Assembly: GCA_029844215.1 (NCBI GenBank)
Contig: CM056726.1
Location: 33,473,001-33,537,000 of the forward strand
Length of the DNA stretch: 64,000 nucleotides
Direction of reading: 5' to 3'
From: Przewalskia tangutica
Taxonomy: Eukaryota; Streptophyta; Magnoliopsida; Solanales; Solanaceae
Numbering within the stretch: the first letter of the stretch is position 1; every line of letters begins with the position of its first letter. The notes under the pieces are model-generated. The model was not told the DNA's origin. It saw only the letters and a list, made by a program, of their open reading frames with translations, and ran no database searches. Both the position numbers and the translations under genes were made by a program. Positions 20,399 to 33,097 of the stretch are shown here, piece after piece.

Positions 20399-22979
20399 TG
20401 TCATCACGACCCAACCGGGCGCGGCCCGGTACCTATCGAGTACGCTTGTCGGTATATGTCGAGAGAATAGCGTGGAACATACATAACACATAACTTAGAA
20501 AAAGGTAAACATCAGCGGTAGATAAAGTGCCTTCCATAAACATACTTAAACAAAAGTATAGTAATACAACCGGTTCTTATAGCCCCAAAACATATATGTG
20601 ACCACGGGCACTAAAGATACTTGTTGTGGCGGGACGGGCCCGCCATACCACGAATGTACAAAATACCTATAGCGTCGGGGAATATCCGTACCGATAGACA
20701 AGCTCGGAGAATGGAGCTTCGACCTTTGGAGTAGTGATCCTAAGAGCGAGGATCCTCAATCTGCTTACTGCCTGCGGCGTGAGCGGCCAGAAGAAATTCG
20801 ATCTGTGATATGTACCAAGTATGTAAAGCTGGAAAATACCGTAATAATGATATCATAAGTCTAAGAGTAAGCTGGAGTCACGGAAGACAATAAAATACCT
20901 TTTACTGTGCCATACTAACAATGAGAGTGACAAGTATATAAATATAATACTGCATAAAAATAGGGGCCTTAGGATCAAAGCGGTGCCTCGCTTGTAGTAT
21001 CGATAAGTACCCTACTCGCGGGACTATTTCACGCGTGAGGTATTCCTCGCATGGTGTACCATGCGTGGGACTATTTCACCGCGTAAGCCCATGGGACCGC
21101 GTGAGGTATTCGCCGCGTCGTGGGTAGCAAATCCACGGGCAGGTGGTATAACGATCTTGGGGACTTACCCGCCGGATATCTCTTACCGGCGGATGGTATA
21201 ACGATCTTGGGGACTTTCCTCGGATATACTCTTCTGCTAAGCGGTGGTATAACGATCTTGGGGCTAGCCCGCCGGACATACTCTTACCACTAGCTCAGCG
21301 TCATCATATCATAATCATAAATAAGTTAAGAAAACTTATAACTTAACTTATTAGTCTTGTTCATACACCTCTCATTTTAGTTTACTTAAGGCACTTAACC
21401 ATATCTTTAATAAAGAAAACCGGAAATTTAACCCAGTACTACATCTTGATTCTTTTAAAAGTGACTCTTTTTCATACATAAAGCTCTTGGGCAATTGATG
21501 CCTTAAAATCGATTTGCCTTTCATAAAATCAAATCATTTGTCCTTACTTGTCTTACTTAGAGTAAATCTCTTCTCATTAATCCTTTATAAGGCTAATAAA
21601 CCAACTTCCCATAAAGTTGTTATATTAACCCTTCACTTTAGTAAAATTACACTTTTCCCCTAACTAAGGGACTTATACGTTCTTAAAGCGACCAAGTCTT
21701 TATATCTTAAAACAGTAAGAATACCAAATCTTGTCGTCTGCCGTACTACATAGTTACATCTATTCATGCTCGAGAGATAGGAAAGCTTACCTTGTTGATC
21801 AATCCACTTGCTAAGTCAAACTACCATGAGTAATATGTCAACCTAAAATAACCATGATGCGTTTATTAACCTCTAATTTCAAAGTAGAACAATCAAGTTC
21901 AAGGTCACTAAATTCTATGGAAAATTGGGCATTTCCTTTATTTTTACTCACTTTGCCACCTTTCTCAAGGCGAATTTATCATCCAAACACCACATTTAAG
22001 GTTCAACAATCCAACATTTAAAGGGATTACACACAATTACCAATTACGCGTAAGTTTACAACAATTCACTTAACAATTCTAAGGTAGTTTTTAGGCTACA
22101 ACATGCTCATAATCTCTTCTTAACCCATTCTTCATATCAAACCACATTTCTAGCATGCAATGACTCTAAGAGCATTATTTACTACCACAAGTTCTTTCTT
22201 CTAAACATGCAACACTAGAACTAATTCTAAAGGAAGAAATATTACCTTAAAGTTTTAGCCAAACTTATTCCAAATATTGCTAGCTTCCTTGCCAAGAACA
22301 CCACCACACCAATACCAACGAGCTAGCCACTGACTTCCTTTTAGTTCTTAACTATTGATTTTCTTGTGTTTTCTTTAGAGAGAAGGAGGAGCTCGAGCTT
22401 TTAGAGAGAGAGAAATTGGAAGATGACCAAGTCTTGAAGACTTGGTCAATATAATGCATCAAGAAATCGGATGGGGACACTTGTCACCCTCTCAAGGTCT
22501 TTTAAAAGAAAAATCGACTTTTCTAAGTTTTTCGCCCAAAAATCCCGCCTCGGCGCGGCCAGCCTCGGCGCCGTGGCCATCCGCGAGCTCTGCGAACTTT
22601 CGTGCGGCCGCTGCATCTGGCGCGCTGCCACTGCAACTTCAGCGACCCTCGGTACTTTGCGCGTGACGCATCCGGCCGCGGCGCTCGCGCTTTGTCCGAA
22701 ACACATTTCTGTCCGACTGCGCACTGAACTTGTAACTCTCATAACTTCCTACTCCGACGTCCTATCGACGAACGGTTGGTTGCGTTGGAATCTAGACTCC
22801 ACGAACTACCTCTTAGGCCTTTGAAACACTTAAGAACTCTCAATGTATCGGGTCATAACCCGCATCAAAGTTGACTAAAACCCGTCCGGAATAATCCGTC
22901 AACCTATCCTCTGAAAATTTTAAGTCTTACATGCTTTCGTACGCTCTCATACGTAGGGTCAGAACTACGGGGTATAACA
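20399..22979 (-). mobile_element. Solo LTR of a Tekay-like Ty3-gypsy family
   Basis: Runs from TGTCATCACGACCC to GGGGTATAACA on the plus strand and aligns over its length with the LTRs at 53151-55904 and 60861-63601. No internal retrotransposon sequence adjoins it: hAT sequence resumes on both sides (CCTG), so it is a solo LTR, normally produced by LTR-LTR recombination. Flanks are CCCTG/ACCTG, only approximately a TSD. Length is 2.58 kb. Confidence 0.88.
21135..21300. repeat. Tandem repeat inside the solo LTR (3 units)
   Basis: Three units of about 52 bp, each containing GGTATAACGATCTTGGGG followed by a CCGGATATACTCTT-type end. The same array has five units in both LTRs of the full Tekay element. 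Confidence 0.8.
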
Positions 22980-23210
22980 CCTGCCCTGCTCCATTTGCCA
23001 TCCCTACTCAAAACCCGTCCCACCTCATTCCTTTTTACTCTCTCTCCTTCTTCCCGCACCTAATTCTACCACCTCTACTAGAAGAATTATAGCCCAACTA
23101 ACCCTTATCGTAAAATACAGAATCCATTACTTCATCGATTTCAAATATGCATCTAATTCTTGCTTACCAACTGAAGAACACAATCTTAACATGACCGATT
23201 TTGAATACGA

Positions 23211-24067
23211 TGTTAAAATGGGACATAATAAATAAAATTTGAAATTGAAGCTTCAAGAGCTCCTTCAATGGCATTAATGAATTTTCTATACCAACAAACA
23301 CTCAAGCATTGAGAAAACAAGCTTATAATCTGTTACACAAATGCCTTTATCAATGAAAAATTATTGGAAATTTATTAACGTGAATTAAAGTTAATCGTAT
23401 TATTTATGACTCGAACAATTGGAGGCCCGCACGTCGGAAACGTCGTTTCCACACACGTGCACACGTTGTACCAAGGATCGTAAATTTCCGTAGTGAAAGA
23501 GATATTAGTACGTAAACAAAATGTTTGAGACATGAAATGATATACGGTTGTTGGCCAAATGACGAGTAATTCATGTTGGTAAATGAAGGAAGAAGTGTAC
23601 GACGTGTAAAAGATGAAACGAATTAGAACCGTCGGAGCCGCGGCGTTAATTCATTGTTTGGTCACTGGAGTCGAGGCACCGCGGCGCCTCCCAGGCAAAG
23701 CTGCAGCGCTTCGGAGGCAGAATGCTCAACGGAAGATGAAAAGTTTCTGACTTTTGGGTTGGTTTTGGAGCATTGATCCTTCATTACTTGGCACTTGAAT
23801 TCAACCATTATTTGGCTGAATTATAACCTCTTAATAAGTGTCATTACATGGTCATTGATTGCCATTAGTTGGCTAGATGAGAGGCCATCTTACACACACT
23901 ATAAATTGAGGACTTATGCTCAATTGAAGAACACACACTTGCAATCAGAAATTTTTGAGTATTTCTTCCTCTCTAGCTTTCTTTCATACACTCAAAATGT
24001 TCTTCTTTCTAATAAACATTTGAGTTTTCTTTGTTCAATTTTTTGTTGTTGTTTTATCTTGGGAGAC
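23211..24067 (+). mobile_element. Older LTR-like sequence, left part
   Basis: Begins TGTTAAAATGGGACATAATA and contains a TATA-like ACTATAAATTGAGG near 23898. It reads as a plus-oriented retrotransposon LTR interrupted at 24067 by the Athila element; the continuation CAAGTTGCCAATTACC is at 32652. Its superfamily (perhaps copia) is an inference and the left boundary has no confirmed TSD. Confidence 0.5.
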
Positions 24068-25370
24068 TGATCGGTGTATTTTATATACACTTTTTGAGTC
24101 AGTTTTAGTTAATCTTTTGTCCCTTTTTACACATATAAGTGTCGTATTAGGATAGTTTTCCTTTCTTTTGAGTCAAAGTGGTTAAAATGGCCAAATGGCG
24201 GAAAAAGAGCTAAAAGAGGGCAAAAGAGGAGATTCCAGAGCTAAAAACAGAGAAAGTGGCGAGCAGTGAAACCAGGACAGTGCGGCCTCATGTCGGCAGT
24301 GCGGCAGCGCGCGCGCTAAACATCAGAGGCTCTGAAGTTGCAGCCACGGCGCCCAGACAGCGAGATCGGGGCGCGGCGCAAATCACCGAAGGATTGCAAA
24401 TTTCCGTGCGGCGAAAAATAAGGTTTTGAGCGGATTTTGGGCGGGCTGCGGGGAAAAGTTGAGGCGGTTAGGAGCACATAAAGGAGAACCCTAGGCAGTT
24501 TTAAGGGTTCCCCTTCTTACAACACAAGGCTTTCTTGATTGGAGATTGGAGACCATAGTTTAGTAAATTTCCTTTCCTTTTCTTGTTTTATTTCGGTTTA
24601 TGAAGAACATGGAATTAGTTCTTGTCATGTCAATGGCTAGGAACTAATTCCTCTATAGGGCTTTCCATGTTGAATCTCTAGAAACTTATGTTATGATTTA
24701 ATGCATGCTTATGATTATTATTCTTCTTGTTGAGATCTATCCAATAATTAAATTGAATGTTTGGTAGTTAATTGACAACTAATTATCACTATATGATTTC
24801 TAATCAGACTCCGAAAGGAGGGGATTGTGAATATGCTGTAAGTTGGGTAGACATTCTTAGATTGGGGATGAAAATACCTCAATTATTTATGTAGCGTTAA
24901 CGAGAGGCTTAACAACCCTAATTTTACGCATTGTGCGTGACGGTTAACTAGGTTCTTAGTCTTAATCCTCCTATAGAGTCATCCTTATCACCGAAAGGTA
25001 GAAAGAAGCATCTTTGGGGTTGAGTGTTTATATAACCCTAACGGGAGTATAAAGCGATTTAGTGAACTGCTTTCTCCAAAGAAGAAGACCGTAAGATATT
25101 GCATTAATAAGTAACATAAGCGAATAGTGAGGAAGCGTGGAAGCCTATTCTCATCATAATCAAGTAAACTCATTAGTTAAATTAGCCTTTATAATTCGTA
25201 GTTATAAACCACAAAATCAAATATCAATTTACCAAATAGATACGAAAGATAGATATTTGGTACTTGAACTCTAATCACTTGTGGGCGATATTCGGTCTTG
25301 CTAAGACTATATTACTTGTCACGATAACGTGCACTTGCGTTTAAGTGTGTGTGCATCTTTTCGCGCATCA
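24068..25370 (+). repeat. Athila 5' LTR
   Basis: Starts TGATCGGTGTATTTTATATAC and ends TCGCGCATCA. It is about 100 bp shorter than the right LTR, nearly all of the difference falling in the GC-rich part at 24240-24420. Confidence 0.93.
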
Positions 25371-25392
25371 AGTTTTTGGCGCGTTAGGGGAT
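25371..25392 (+). promoter_or_regulatory. Athila primer-binding site
   Basis: Directly after the LTR: AGTTTTTGGCGCGTTAGGGG, a slightly decayed form of the Athila PBS (usually TGGCGCCGTTGCCGGGGA, ascribed to tRNA-Asp). Confidence 0.75.
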
Positions 25393-25570
25393 TAGGCATA
25401 GTTCAATATCAAATTTATCTATTTTTAATTTCTAATTTAGTTTCTATTTTATTTTACTTTTCGACTTTATTTTTATTTCTTTACATTGTTTATTTTATTT
25501 CCTTTCTTTTGTACAAACAAATGTGCGTGATTCGTTGTTGGTTTTGATTCATCTCGGGAACACTTTAGAT

Positions 25571-25792
25571 ATGGATTTTCTTGTCAATATGATAGAGCCA
25601 ACCATAGAGGAAGAGAGGGAGGAATTACGAGAAGCTATACTCGGTTTCACGAGGTACCAAAATCAGTTCATAGACGAAACGAGAATGGCCATGAAGAAGT
25701 TGGAAACACAAATAGCAGAACTCGCGATCATATTCAACAGCGAAACACAAGAAGAGCAATCTGCACCTGGGGTAGGCAATGAGGAAACATAA
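25571..25792 (+). pseudogene. Athila gag C-terminal fragment
   Basis: A frame of about 74 residues with a coiled-coil-like heptad region (EEEREELREAILGFTRYQ, MAMKKLETQIAELAI), resembling the tail of Athila Gag. The N-terminal Gag part expected between the PBS and this point is absent. A GC-rich stretch (25835-25935) follows that does not look like Gag. Confidence 0.5.
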
Positions 25793-25977
25793 TGTCAGGC
25801 AATTGACCTGAAGGATGCCGAATCAGGGGAGATAGAGAGTTCGCGGCGGCGGCCATGCGTGATGGCGAACGCGACGTCGAAGATCGGAGCGAGGCGGGAG
25901 AGTGGCCAGCGGCTGAGCGAGCGCGGCGCCGAACCTAAATTGAGAATTCTGCTAGAACTGTAGCAACTGCACCCCAG

Positions 25978-26730
25978 GTGATAATACCATATCCCCAGAA
26001 GTTAAAAACATGTACTCTTGATAAGCAATTCTCTAGATTCGTGGAAGTCCTCAAACAATTGCAACTCAATATCCCATTTGCTGAAGCATTAGAGCAAATG
26101 CCGAGCTACGTCAAGTTCATGAAGGATGTGCTTAGCAAGAGGAAGATAGAGGACTACGAAGCGGTGATGTTGGTAGGAATGTAGTGCCATCCTACAGAGA
26201 CAACTACCCCAGAAGTTACAAGATCCAGGGAGCTTCACCATCTCATGCACCATTGGAAAGTTTGAACGTCAAAAAGCATTGTGCGACTTGGGAGCAGGCA
26301 TAAATCTGATGCCTTATCTAGTTTTCTGCAAACTAGGAATGGGAGAAGTCAAACCTACAAACATCACTTTGCAGTTAGCTGACCGCTCAATTGTTCATCC
26401 GAGAAGTCATCAAGATGTATTAGTGAAGGTGGACAAGTTAAATCTTTCCCACGACTTCGTTATCTTAGGCATACAAGATAACGATGGAATCCCATCATAC
26501 TTGGCGGACCCATTCTTAGCCACAGGACAGGCTCATATTGATGTTCACAAAAGAGAGTTGAAGCTTCGAGTAGATGAAGAAGAAGTGATTTTCAATGTTT
26601 TTCAAGCAGCAACTTTTCCAGATGCCAAGGATAACTGCTCAGCCATTGATCTTATCGAAGAAGCGATGTCGACCGAGGAGTTCGGATATGATGATACGCT
26701 TGAAGAAATCGACCACATGGAATGATGATA
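25978..26730 (+). pseudogene. Athila protease region
   Basis: Begins PYPQKLKTCTLDKQFSRFVE, then LNIPFAEALEQMPSYVKFMK, both hallmark Athila motifs before the protease. The aspartic protease box reads ALCDLGAGINLMP at about 26276-26314, and LQLADRSIVHP and PFLATGQAHIDV follow. A TAG at 26182-26184 separates the two parts, so the polyprotein is interrupted. The frame at 26279 opens with TTG; it is an internal codon, not a start. Confidence 0.85.
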
Positions 26731-27349
26731 GTAAAGCGATCCGGATCTTATAGACGCGAATTGGATGAATGCTTATGAAAAATGGGATACAAGGAAGTAT
26801 GAAGAGCTTGGGCGTACCGGAAAGATCATTACCATCCAGAGAAGGCTCGAGTTAGAGTTAAAAACCATACCCAATCATCTACAATACCAATACCTAGGTG
26901 AAGAAAAAACCTTACGGTGATCATTTCATGCCACCTATCCAAGACGCAGATTGATAAAGCGCTAAGAGTACTAAAGAATCACAATCGGGCCATTGGATGG
27001 ACATTAGCGGACATAAAGGGATAAGTCCATCAATGGTAATGCATAAGATCCGTCTAGATGAGGAGAAGCGGACCGTCCATCGAAGCCCAAAGCGACTAAA
27101 CCCAACATGAATGAGGTAGTGAAAGGAAATCCTAAAATGGCTCGATCAGAGTAATCTACCCATATCCGGCAAAGACATGGGTAAGTCCGGTACAAGTGGT
27201 GCGAAAAAGGGTGGAATAACGGTGGTGACCAACGAAAAGCGAACTCATTCCTCGAGCGATCGCGGATGGAGAATCTGCGTTATCGCATGAGTTGAATAAA
27301 GCAACTAGAAAAGACCACTTCCGTTGTCATTCCTAGATCAAATGTTGGA

Positions 27350-28330
27350 CAGACTTGCGGGGCATAACTACTCTGCTTTTGGATGGATACTCGGTATCAC
27401 AGATTGCAATAGCCCGAGAAGATCGTGAAAAGACAACATTTACTTGCGTTTGGTACATTTGCATTCGAAGGATGCCGTTCGGACTCTGCAATGCACTGCA
27501 ACTTTCAGAGGTGTATGATGGCAATTTTCTCGGATATGGTAGAGAGGACTATAGAGATCTTTATGGATGACTTTTCGGTCTTTGGGCATCATTCGATGAG
27601 TGTTTAAGGCATCTAGAATCGGTGTTAAGCGGTCTGAAGAATCTAACCTTGTCTAAAGCGGGAGAAGTGTCACTTCGTAGTAATGAAGGAATTGTCTTGG
27701 GACACAAAATATCAAGCCAAGGTATTGAGGTGGACAAAGCAAAGATTTCGATGATCGAAAATCTACCACCTCGATGTATCAAAAAGGAATCGAAGTTTTC
27801 TTGGACATGCGAAGCATAGAAGATTCATCAAGGATTTTCAAAGGTCTCAAAGCCTCTTTCCACATTGCTAATGGCGGGGTTGCCTTGACTTCAATAAAGA
27901 ATGTTTGTCCGCATTTCAAACGCTCGGAGAAGCTTATTTCAAGACTCATAGTCATTGCACCAAGCGGGAGCTCATTTGAACTAATGCGATCTGGCGATTA
28001 TGCGATTGGAGCGGTGCTTGGACAGAGAATCGACAAGGTATTTAGATCCATTTACTATGCTAGTAAAACTCTAAATGACACGATTAAATTATGCAACTCG
28101 AAAAGGGCTGCTATCAATAGTATATGCGTTTGAGAAATTCAGTCGTACTTGATTGGGAATAAGGTGATAGTATACACCGACCACTCGATATAAAGTACTT
28201 GATGACAAAGAAGGATCTGGCCTCGCCTCGTTCGATGGGTCCTACTTCTACAAGAATTTGGCGTGGAGATTCGTGATAAGAAAGGAACAGAGAATTCAAT
28301 TGCGAACCACTTGTCAAGACCGAAAACACA
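27350..28330 (+). pseudogene. Athila reverse transcriptase / RNase H remnant
   Basis: Pieces in alternating frames: LLDGYSVSQIAIAREDREKT, RMPFGLCNA, the catalytic box IFMDDFSVFG near 27560-27590, GIVLGHKISSQGIEVDKAKI, then RNase H-side FELMRSGDYAIGAVLGQRID, IYYASKTLNDT, VIVYTDHS and NHLSRP. Many indels break the frame. Confidence 0.85.
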
Positions 28331-28399
28331 GAGCTAGAACACGAGGATGTGCAAATAAATGATCACTTTCGCACGAACAATTGTTTTAGTAAGTATGAA

Positions 28400-29330
28400 T
28401 TCTAATTTACCTTGATGCGCTGATTTTGTTAACTTTCTTGCGGCTAAAGTACTACCCCGGACTTGTCAAGGCAAGTGAAGAGGTTTTATTGAAGTAAAGC
28501 ATTACTATTGGGAGGAACCTATGTTATACAAACACCTGTCTTGACCAAGTCATCAGCGATGTATACGGAGGAAGAGATCGCGAGTTCGCATTGCACCTTT
28601 ATCATGTGGTGGACACTTTGGGGCATCAAGCAGCGGCAAAATGCTGCGAATGCGGATTCTATTGCCAACACTTTTAAGGATGCCCATACCTTTGTGAAGA
28701 GATGTGATAGTTGTCGAGAACGAGGAACATCTCAAGGCGAAGCGAAATGCCTTCGCGAGGATATTGGAAGTGGAACTCTTTGATGTATGGGAATCGATTT
28801 CATGGGACCTTTCGCCATCCTTTGGAAATCAATATATCCTTCAGCGATGACTATGTGTCCAAATGGGTAGAAGCGGTGGCCCAAAAGAAAACGATGGGCC
28901 GCTCAAAAATTCCTTGAAAGAATATATTCACAAGGTTGGCCTCGAAAGCCATCGATGTGAAGGAAGTCACTTTTGCAACAAGCAACCGAATTCATTGTTT
29001 TCCGATATGGAGTCTACCATCGCTCTGACCGCCTACCACCCCGAGTCAACGGGCGGCGGAAGTGTCAAATAGAAGTAAAGAGCATATTGGAAAAGGCGGT
29101 GAGCGGCTCGAGGAAGGGCGGTCTATCAAATTGGATGACGCGTTGTGGGCATCTGGACAAAGTTCAAAACACCAATTGGTATGTCACCTTATAAATTAGT
29201 TTTGGTAAGCGTGTCATTTGCCGGTGGGAGTTGGAACACGAGCGTATTGGGCAATGAAGAAGTTAAACATGGGCGCCACGGCGGCGAGAAGGCTACTACT
29301 GACTAGCGAGTTGGAGGAATTCGGGCACAA
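28400..29330 (+). pseudogene. Athila integrase remnant
   Basis: Zinc-binding part FKDAHTFVKRCDSCRERG near 28675-28725, core strand IDFMGPF near 28794-28812, DYVSKWVEAVAQKK near 28850-28890, and SHFCNKQ near 28966-28985, followed by ESTGGGSVK in place of the usual Q-T-x-G-Q-V-E segment. Frame changes within each piece. Confidence 0.8.
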
Positions 29331-29639
29331 TGCCTATGAGAATGCAAAGATCTACAAGGCGAGCTAAGCGTGACACGGACGAAGTTGATCTGAAAGACTT
29401 TCAAGAAGGACAACAAGTGCTTTTATTCAACTCAAGGTTGAGATTATTTCGAGCAAGTTAAAATCACGTTGGACGGACCATACGGTGGTAAGAGTTTTCC
29501 CATATGGGCGATTGAAATAAAAGGAGAGAGGAGTTGCCTTCAAAGTAAGCGGATGAGGTTAAAACCTATCGATCAATGAAATGGAATACATGAACTTAGT
29601 AACTTCTCATATCTTAGAATAATAAGGAACATGCGTCCG

Positions 29640-31239
29640 GCTAAAAGACGTTAAAGACAGCGCTACTTGGGAGGCAACCCAACGTTTTCAATTATGTTAT
29701 TTCAATTCATGTCTTTAGTTTATTTTATTTTGTTTTGTTTTGGACAGTCTCACGGTCTTGGGTTCTTGTGTCTGTGTTGTGTTGTGGTGAAAGCAAGGAC
29801 TTGGAAAGCGGCGAAGAGAAGCAAAGGATCTCCAGAAAATCGCCAGAGCGCCGCGGCGCAGGAAGTTCAAAACCAGCACAGGAGTTTGGGCGTTGCGGCT
29901 CCCATTTGCAGGGCCGCGGCGCCACAACGGCAAATATGAATTCTGGAAGACGCCCTGATCCGAAGGCCCTAACGCCAAATCAAACACCAAGAGCTCTCCT
30001 CCCCTCACGGAATTCAAAGTACTATCCACCGCTACCACCACCATTTTAATCAAAGTTTGTAAGTGTCTTATTCTTTTATTGTCTTTGAGTCTACACACAT
30101 TGGGGACAATGTGTGATTTAAGTTTGGGGGGGTGTTTTATTTGTGTCTTGTTATGTTTTATTTAAGTCTTTTTATTGTTTCTATGTATTTTTTAGTCACA
30201 ATTTTTTTTTTGAGTCATAATTGTCTGTCAAAAGATCATGTATGTTGTAGTTACTAGAAACACCTAGTGAAGTAAGGTGGAATAATGTAACGGAATTGAA
30301 GCAACTCTCTAAACACTTAGGTTAGATATGCCAAAAACTCACAAAATCACCTACATTTGGAGTTTCTTGATTGAATTATGCATGCTAAATGATAAATACT
30401 TATGTGTTATGATTGTTTGCTATTTGAGGCGAAATAGTTAGGATATGCATGTTAGGGAGATGACTCAGGCATTTCTTTGATAGTCAATTCTTACCACTCT
30501 TTTCTATCCCGGACTTTAAATATATCCCTAGTCAGCTCCATTGAGCCTAAAAATTGAAACTTCTTCTTTGACACCCTATATTCCCACAGATTGTGCCATA
30601 AGTAAAAATGTGAAATAGTGGAATCAATTGTGTTAAAAAAAGAGACAAAAAGAGTGAATGAGCTTGTTGCACCCCAATTAAAAAGTAATAAGAAATAGGC
30701 AAAAGCCTAAGTTGGGGGTGCTTGTCATTATTATATACTTCACTCTCCCAAAACAAAAGATGGAAAAGATAGAATCAAAGTGAAGGAAAGAACAAAAAGA
30801 AAAGGGAAATACTGAAAAGCTAAAGAGCTTATGGTACACAGAATGAGCCTAAATGCCCATTTTTACCTACCTATACCTAAGCCTACATTACAACCCTTAA
30901 AGTCCTGAAGATCTCTTTTATGCATATCCAGAATTAGTGGAGAATAGCAAGTAAGCATGCCATAAGATTTTTGAATTTTCATGTATGATTTAGTATATTG
31001 ACTTCCATTGAGCATGATAAATATGAGTTTGCGAAATATCTAGCTTAAAGTGTTTAGGATGCTAAAATTTCATGCTATATGTTCCTGCATATTATTACCT
31101 AACCTTGTTTTTTTTAGTTAACACTAATGCAGCAAAAGTGATCAATGTCAGTGAGTCTTTTATTTTCGTTTCTTGAGTCTTTTATTTCTTTCTTTCTATC
31201 TTTGCTCGAGGGCGAGCAAAGGTTAAGTTTGGGGGTATT
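29640..31239 (+). other. Athila 3' noncoding region
   Basis: About 1.6 kb between integrase and the 3' LTR. It carries the CTTGGGAGGCAACCCAACG motif typical of Athila elements. No env-like frame could be supported. It ends in a polypurine tract, GGTTAAGTTTGGGGGTATT, immediately before the LTR. Confidence 0.7.
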
Positions 31240-32646
31240 TGATCGGTGTATTTTATATACACTTTTTGAGTCAGTTTTAGTTAATCTTTTGTCCCTTTTT
31301 ACACATATAAGTGTCGTATTAGGATAGTTTTCCTTTCTTTTGAGTCAAAGTGGTTAAAATGACCAAATGGCGGAAAAGGAGCTAAAAGAGGGCAAAAGAG
31401 GAGATTCCAGAGATAAAAACAGAGAAAGTGGCGAGCAGGCCGAAACCCGGACAGCCGCGCGCTCCTGCGACAGCGGTCGCGGCGCACACTATCCAGAGAG
31501 GCTGCAGAAGACCCAGCGCCGCGACGCCTCATGTCAGCAGGTGCAGGGCCACGGCGCCTAAACATCCGAGAGGCTACATAAGTTGCGGCCGGCTGCGAGC
31601 AGCCAGAGATCGGGGCGCGGCGCCAAATCACCCGAAGGATTGCGGAAATTCCGTGGCCATGGCTATGACCGCGCCGACGCGGAAAAATAAGGTTTTGAGG
31701 CAATTTTGGGCGAACTGCGAGGAAAAGTTGAGGCGGTTAGGAGACTATAAAAGGAGAACCCTAGGCAGTTTTTAAGGGTTCCCCTTCTTGCACAACACAA
31801 GGCTTTCTTGCTTGGAGATTAGAGACCATAGTTTAGTAAATTTCCTTTCCTTTTATTGTTTTTATTTCAGTTTTATGAAGAACATGGAATTAGTTCTTGT
31901 CATGTCAATGACTAGGAACTAATTCCTCTATAGGGCTTTCCATGTTGAATCTCTAGAAACTTATGTTATGATTTAATGCATGCTTATGGTTATTCTTCTT
32001 CTTGTTGAGATCTATCCAATAATTAAATTGAATTCTTGGTAGTTAATTGACAACTAATTATCACTATATGATTTCTAATCAGACTCCGAAAGGAGGAGAT
32101 TGTGAATATGCTGTAAGTTGGGTAGACATTCTTGGATTGGAGATGAAAATACTTCAATTATTTATGTAGCGTTAACGAGAGGCTTAACAACCCAAATTTT
32201 ACGCATTGTGCGTGACGGTTAACTAGGTTCTTAGTCTTAATCCTCCTATAGAGTCATCATTATCACCGAAAGGTAGAAAGGGGCAATACTGGGGTTGAGT
32301 GTTTATATAACCCTAACGGGAGTATAAAACGATTTAGTGAACCTGCTTTCTCCAAAAGAAGAAGACCATAAGATATTGCATTAATAGTAACATAAGCGGA
32401 TAGTGAGGAAACGTGGAAGCCCTATTCTCATCACAACTGAAGTAAACTCATTAGTTAAATTAGCCTTTATAATTCGTAGTTATAAATCACAAAATCAAAT
32501 ATCAATTTACCAAATAGATACCAAAAGATAGATATTTGGTACTTGAACCCTAATCCTTGTGGACGATATTCGGTCTTGCTAAGACTATATTACTTGTCAC
32601 GATAACGTGCACTTGCGTTTAAGTGTGTGCATCTTTTCGCGCATCA
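31240..32646 (+). repeat. Athila 3' LTR
   Basis: 1,407 bp, TGATCGG...GCATCA, collinear with the 5' LTR. AT-rich stretches match closely; the GC-rich block at 31430-31690 is longer than in the partner. TSD GAGAC follows at 32647. Confidence 0.93.
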
Positions 32647-32860
32647 GAGACAAGTTGCCAATTACCGTTAAAGGATTTATACGGGGCAATATTGTCTTAA
32701 GGACAGAGTAAATATCACTCGACTCAGTAAATCTCTTGTTTTGTTCTTATTTCCATATTGTAACCCTTTATAATAGTTACTTACATTCTCGTTTATCCCA
32801 TTGTTGTAATTGTTGTACTCACAACTTACTCACAATCTTAAGACAATATTCATTGTAAGT
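32647..32860 (+). mobile_element. Older LTR-like sequence, right part
   Basis: Continues the sequence broken at 24067 (GGGAGAC joined to CAAGTTGCC). It has features of an LTR 3' part (TTGTAACCCTTTATAATAG, TTGTTGTACTCACAAC). The right boundary is not resolved: no PBS follows, so a solo LTR is possible. Confidence 0.45.
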
Positions 32861-33097
32861 ACACAAAAAAAAACAATTTCCATTGTTGTGGATTCATTGT
32901 TGTCCCGTTTTTTTGTACTGACTTCTTTTGAATCTTTCGTTTTGAGATTTTTTCCCTTTTCGGAGTTATTTCCTCATTCTTTTTTTCTTGATATTGTCAG
33001 GGTTTTTGACTTCTCCTTTGTGTGAAGTCGTTCTTTTGTTTTGTTTTCTTTTTCTCTTTTGGAACTTTGCAACTTTTATCTTTGGAAGCTTAAACTC

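Larger units (their letters stand above)
19433..23006. mobile_element. Non-autonomous hAT element carrying a nested solo LTR
   Basis: The left end TAGGGGCGGCAATGG and the right end (reverse complement TAGGGATGGCAAATGG) form imperfect TIRs. An exact 8-bp TSD, CTCAAAAC, flanks them (19425-19432 and 23007-23014), diagnostic of hAT. Subterminal GGGCGGGTTAGGGCAGGG and CCTGCCCTGCTCC motifs are on both sides. Without the nested LTR (20399-22979) the element is about 1 kb and AT-rich, with no transposase. Confidence 0.92.
24068..32646 (+). mobile_element. Degenerate Athila-type Ty3-gypsy retrotransposon
   Basis: Bounded by two LTRs (24068-25370 and 31240-32646) with a perfect 5-bp TSD, GAGAC (24063-24067 and 32647-32651). 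Order on the plus strand: LTR, Athila-type PBS, gag tail, protease, RT, RNase H, integrase, a long noncoding 3' region with the conserved TTGGGAGGCAACCCAACG motif (about 29669-29686), polypurine tract, LTR. RT before integrase fits Ty3-gypsy. All domains contain frameshifts and the gag N-terminal part is missing, so it is non-autonomous. It inserted into an older LTR. Confidence 0.93.

Noticed and set aside
22442..22824. Overlapping GC-rich open frames in the solo LTR
   Set aside because: They lie in the GC-rich part of an LTR, occur on both strands and are not conserved in frame among the LTR copies.
29715..30098. Possible env-like ORF 3' of the Athila integrase
   Set aside because: Frames are open on both strands in GC-rich DNA, with no transmembrane pattern or similarity to an envelope-like protein.
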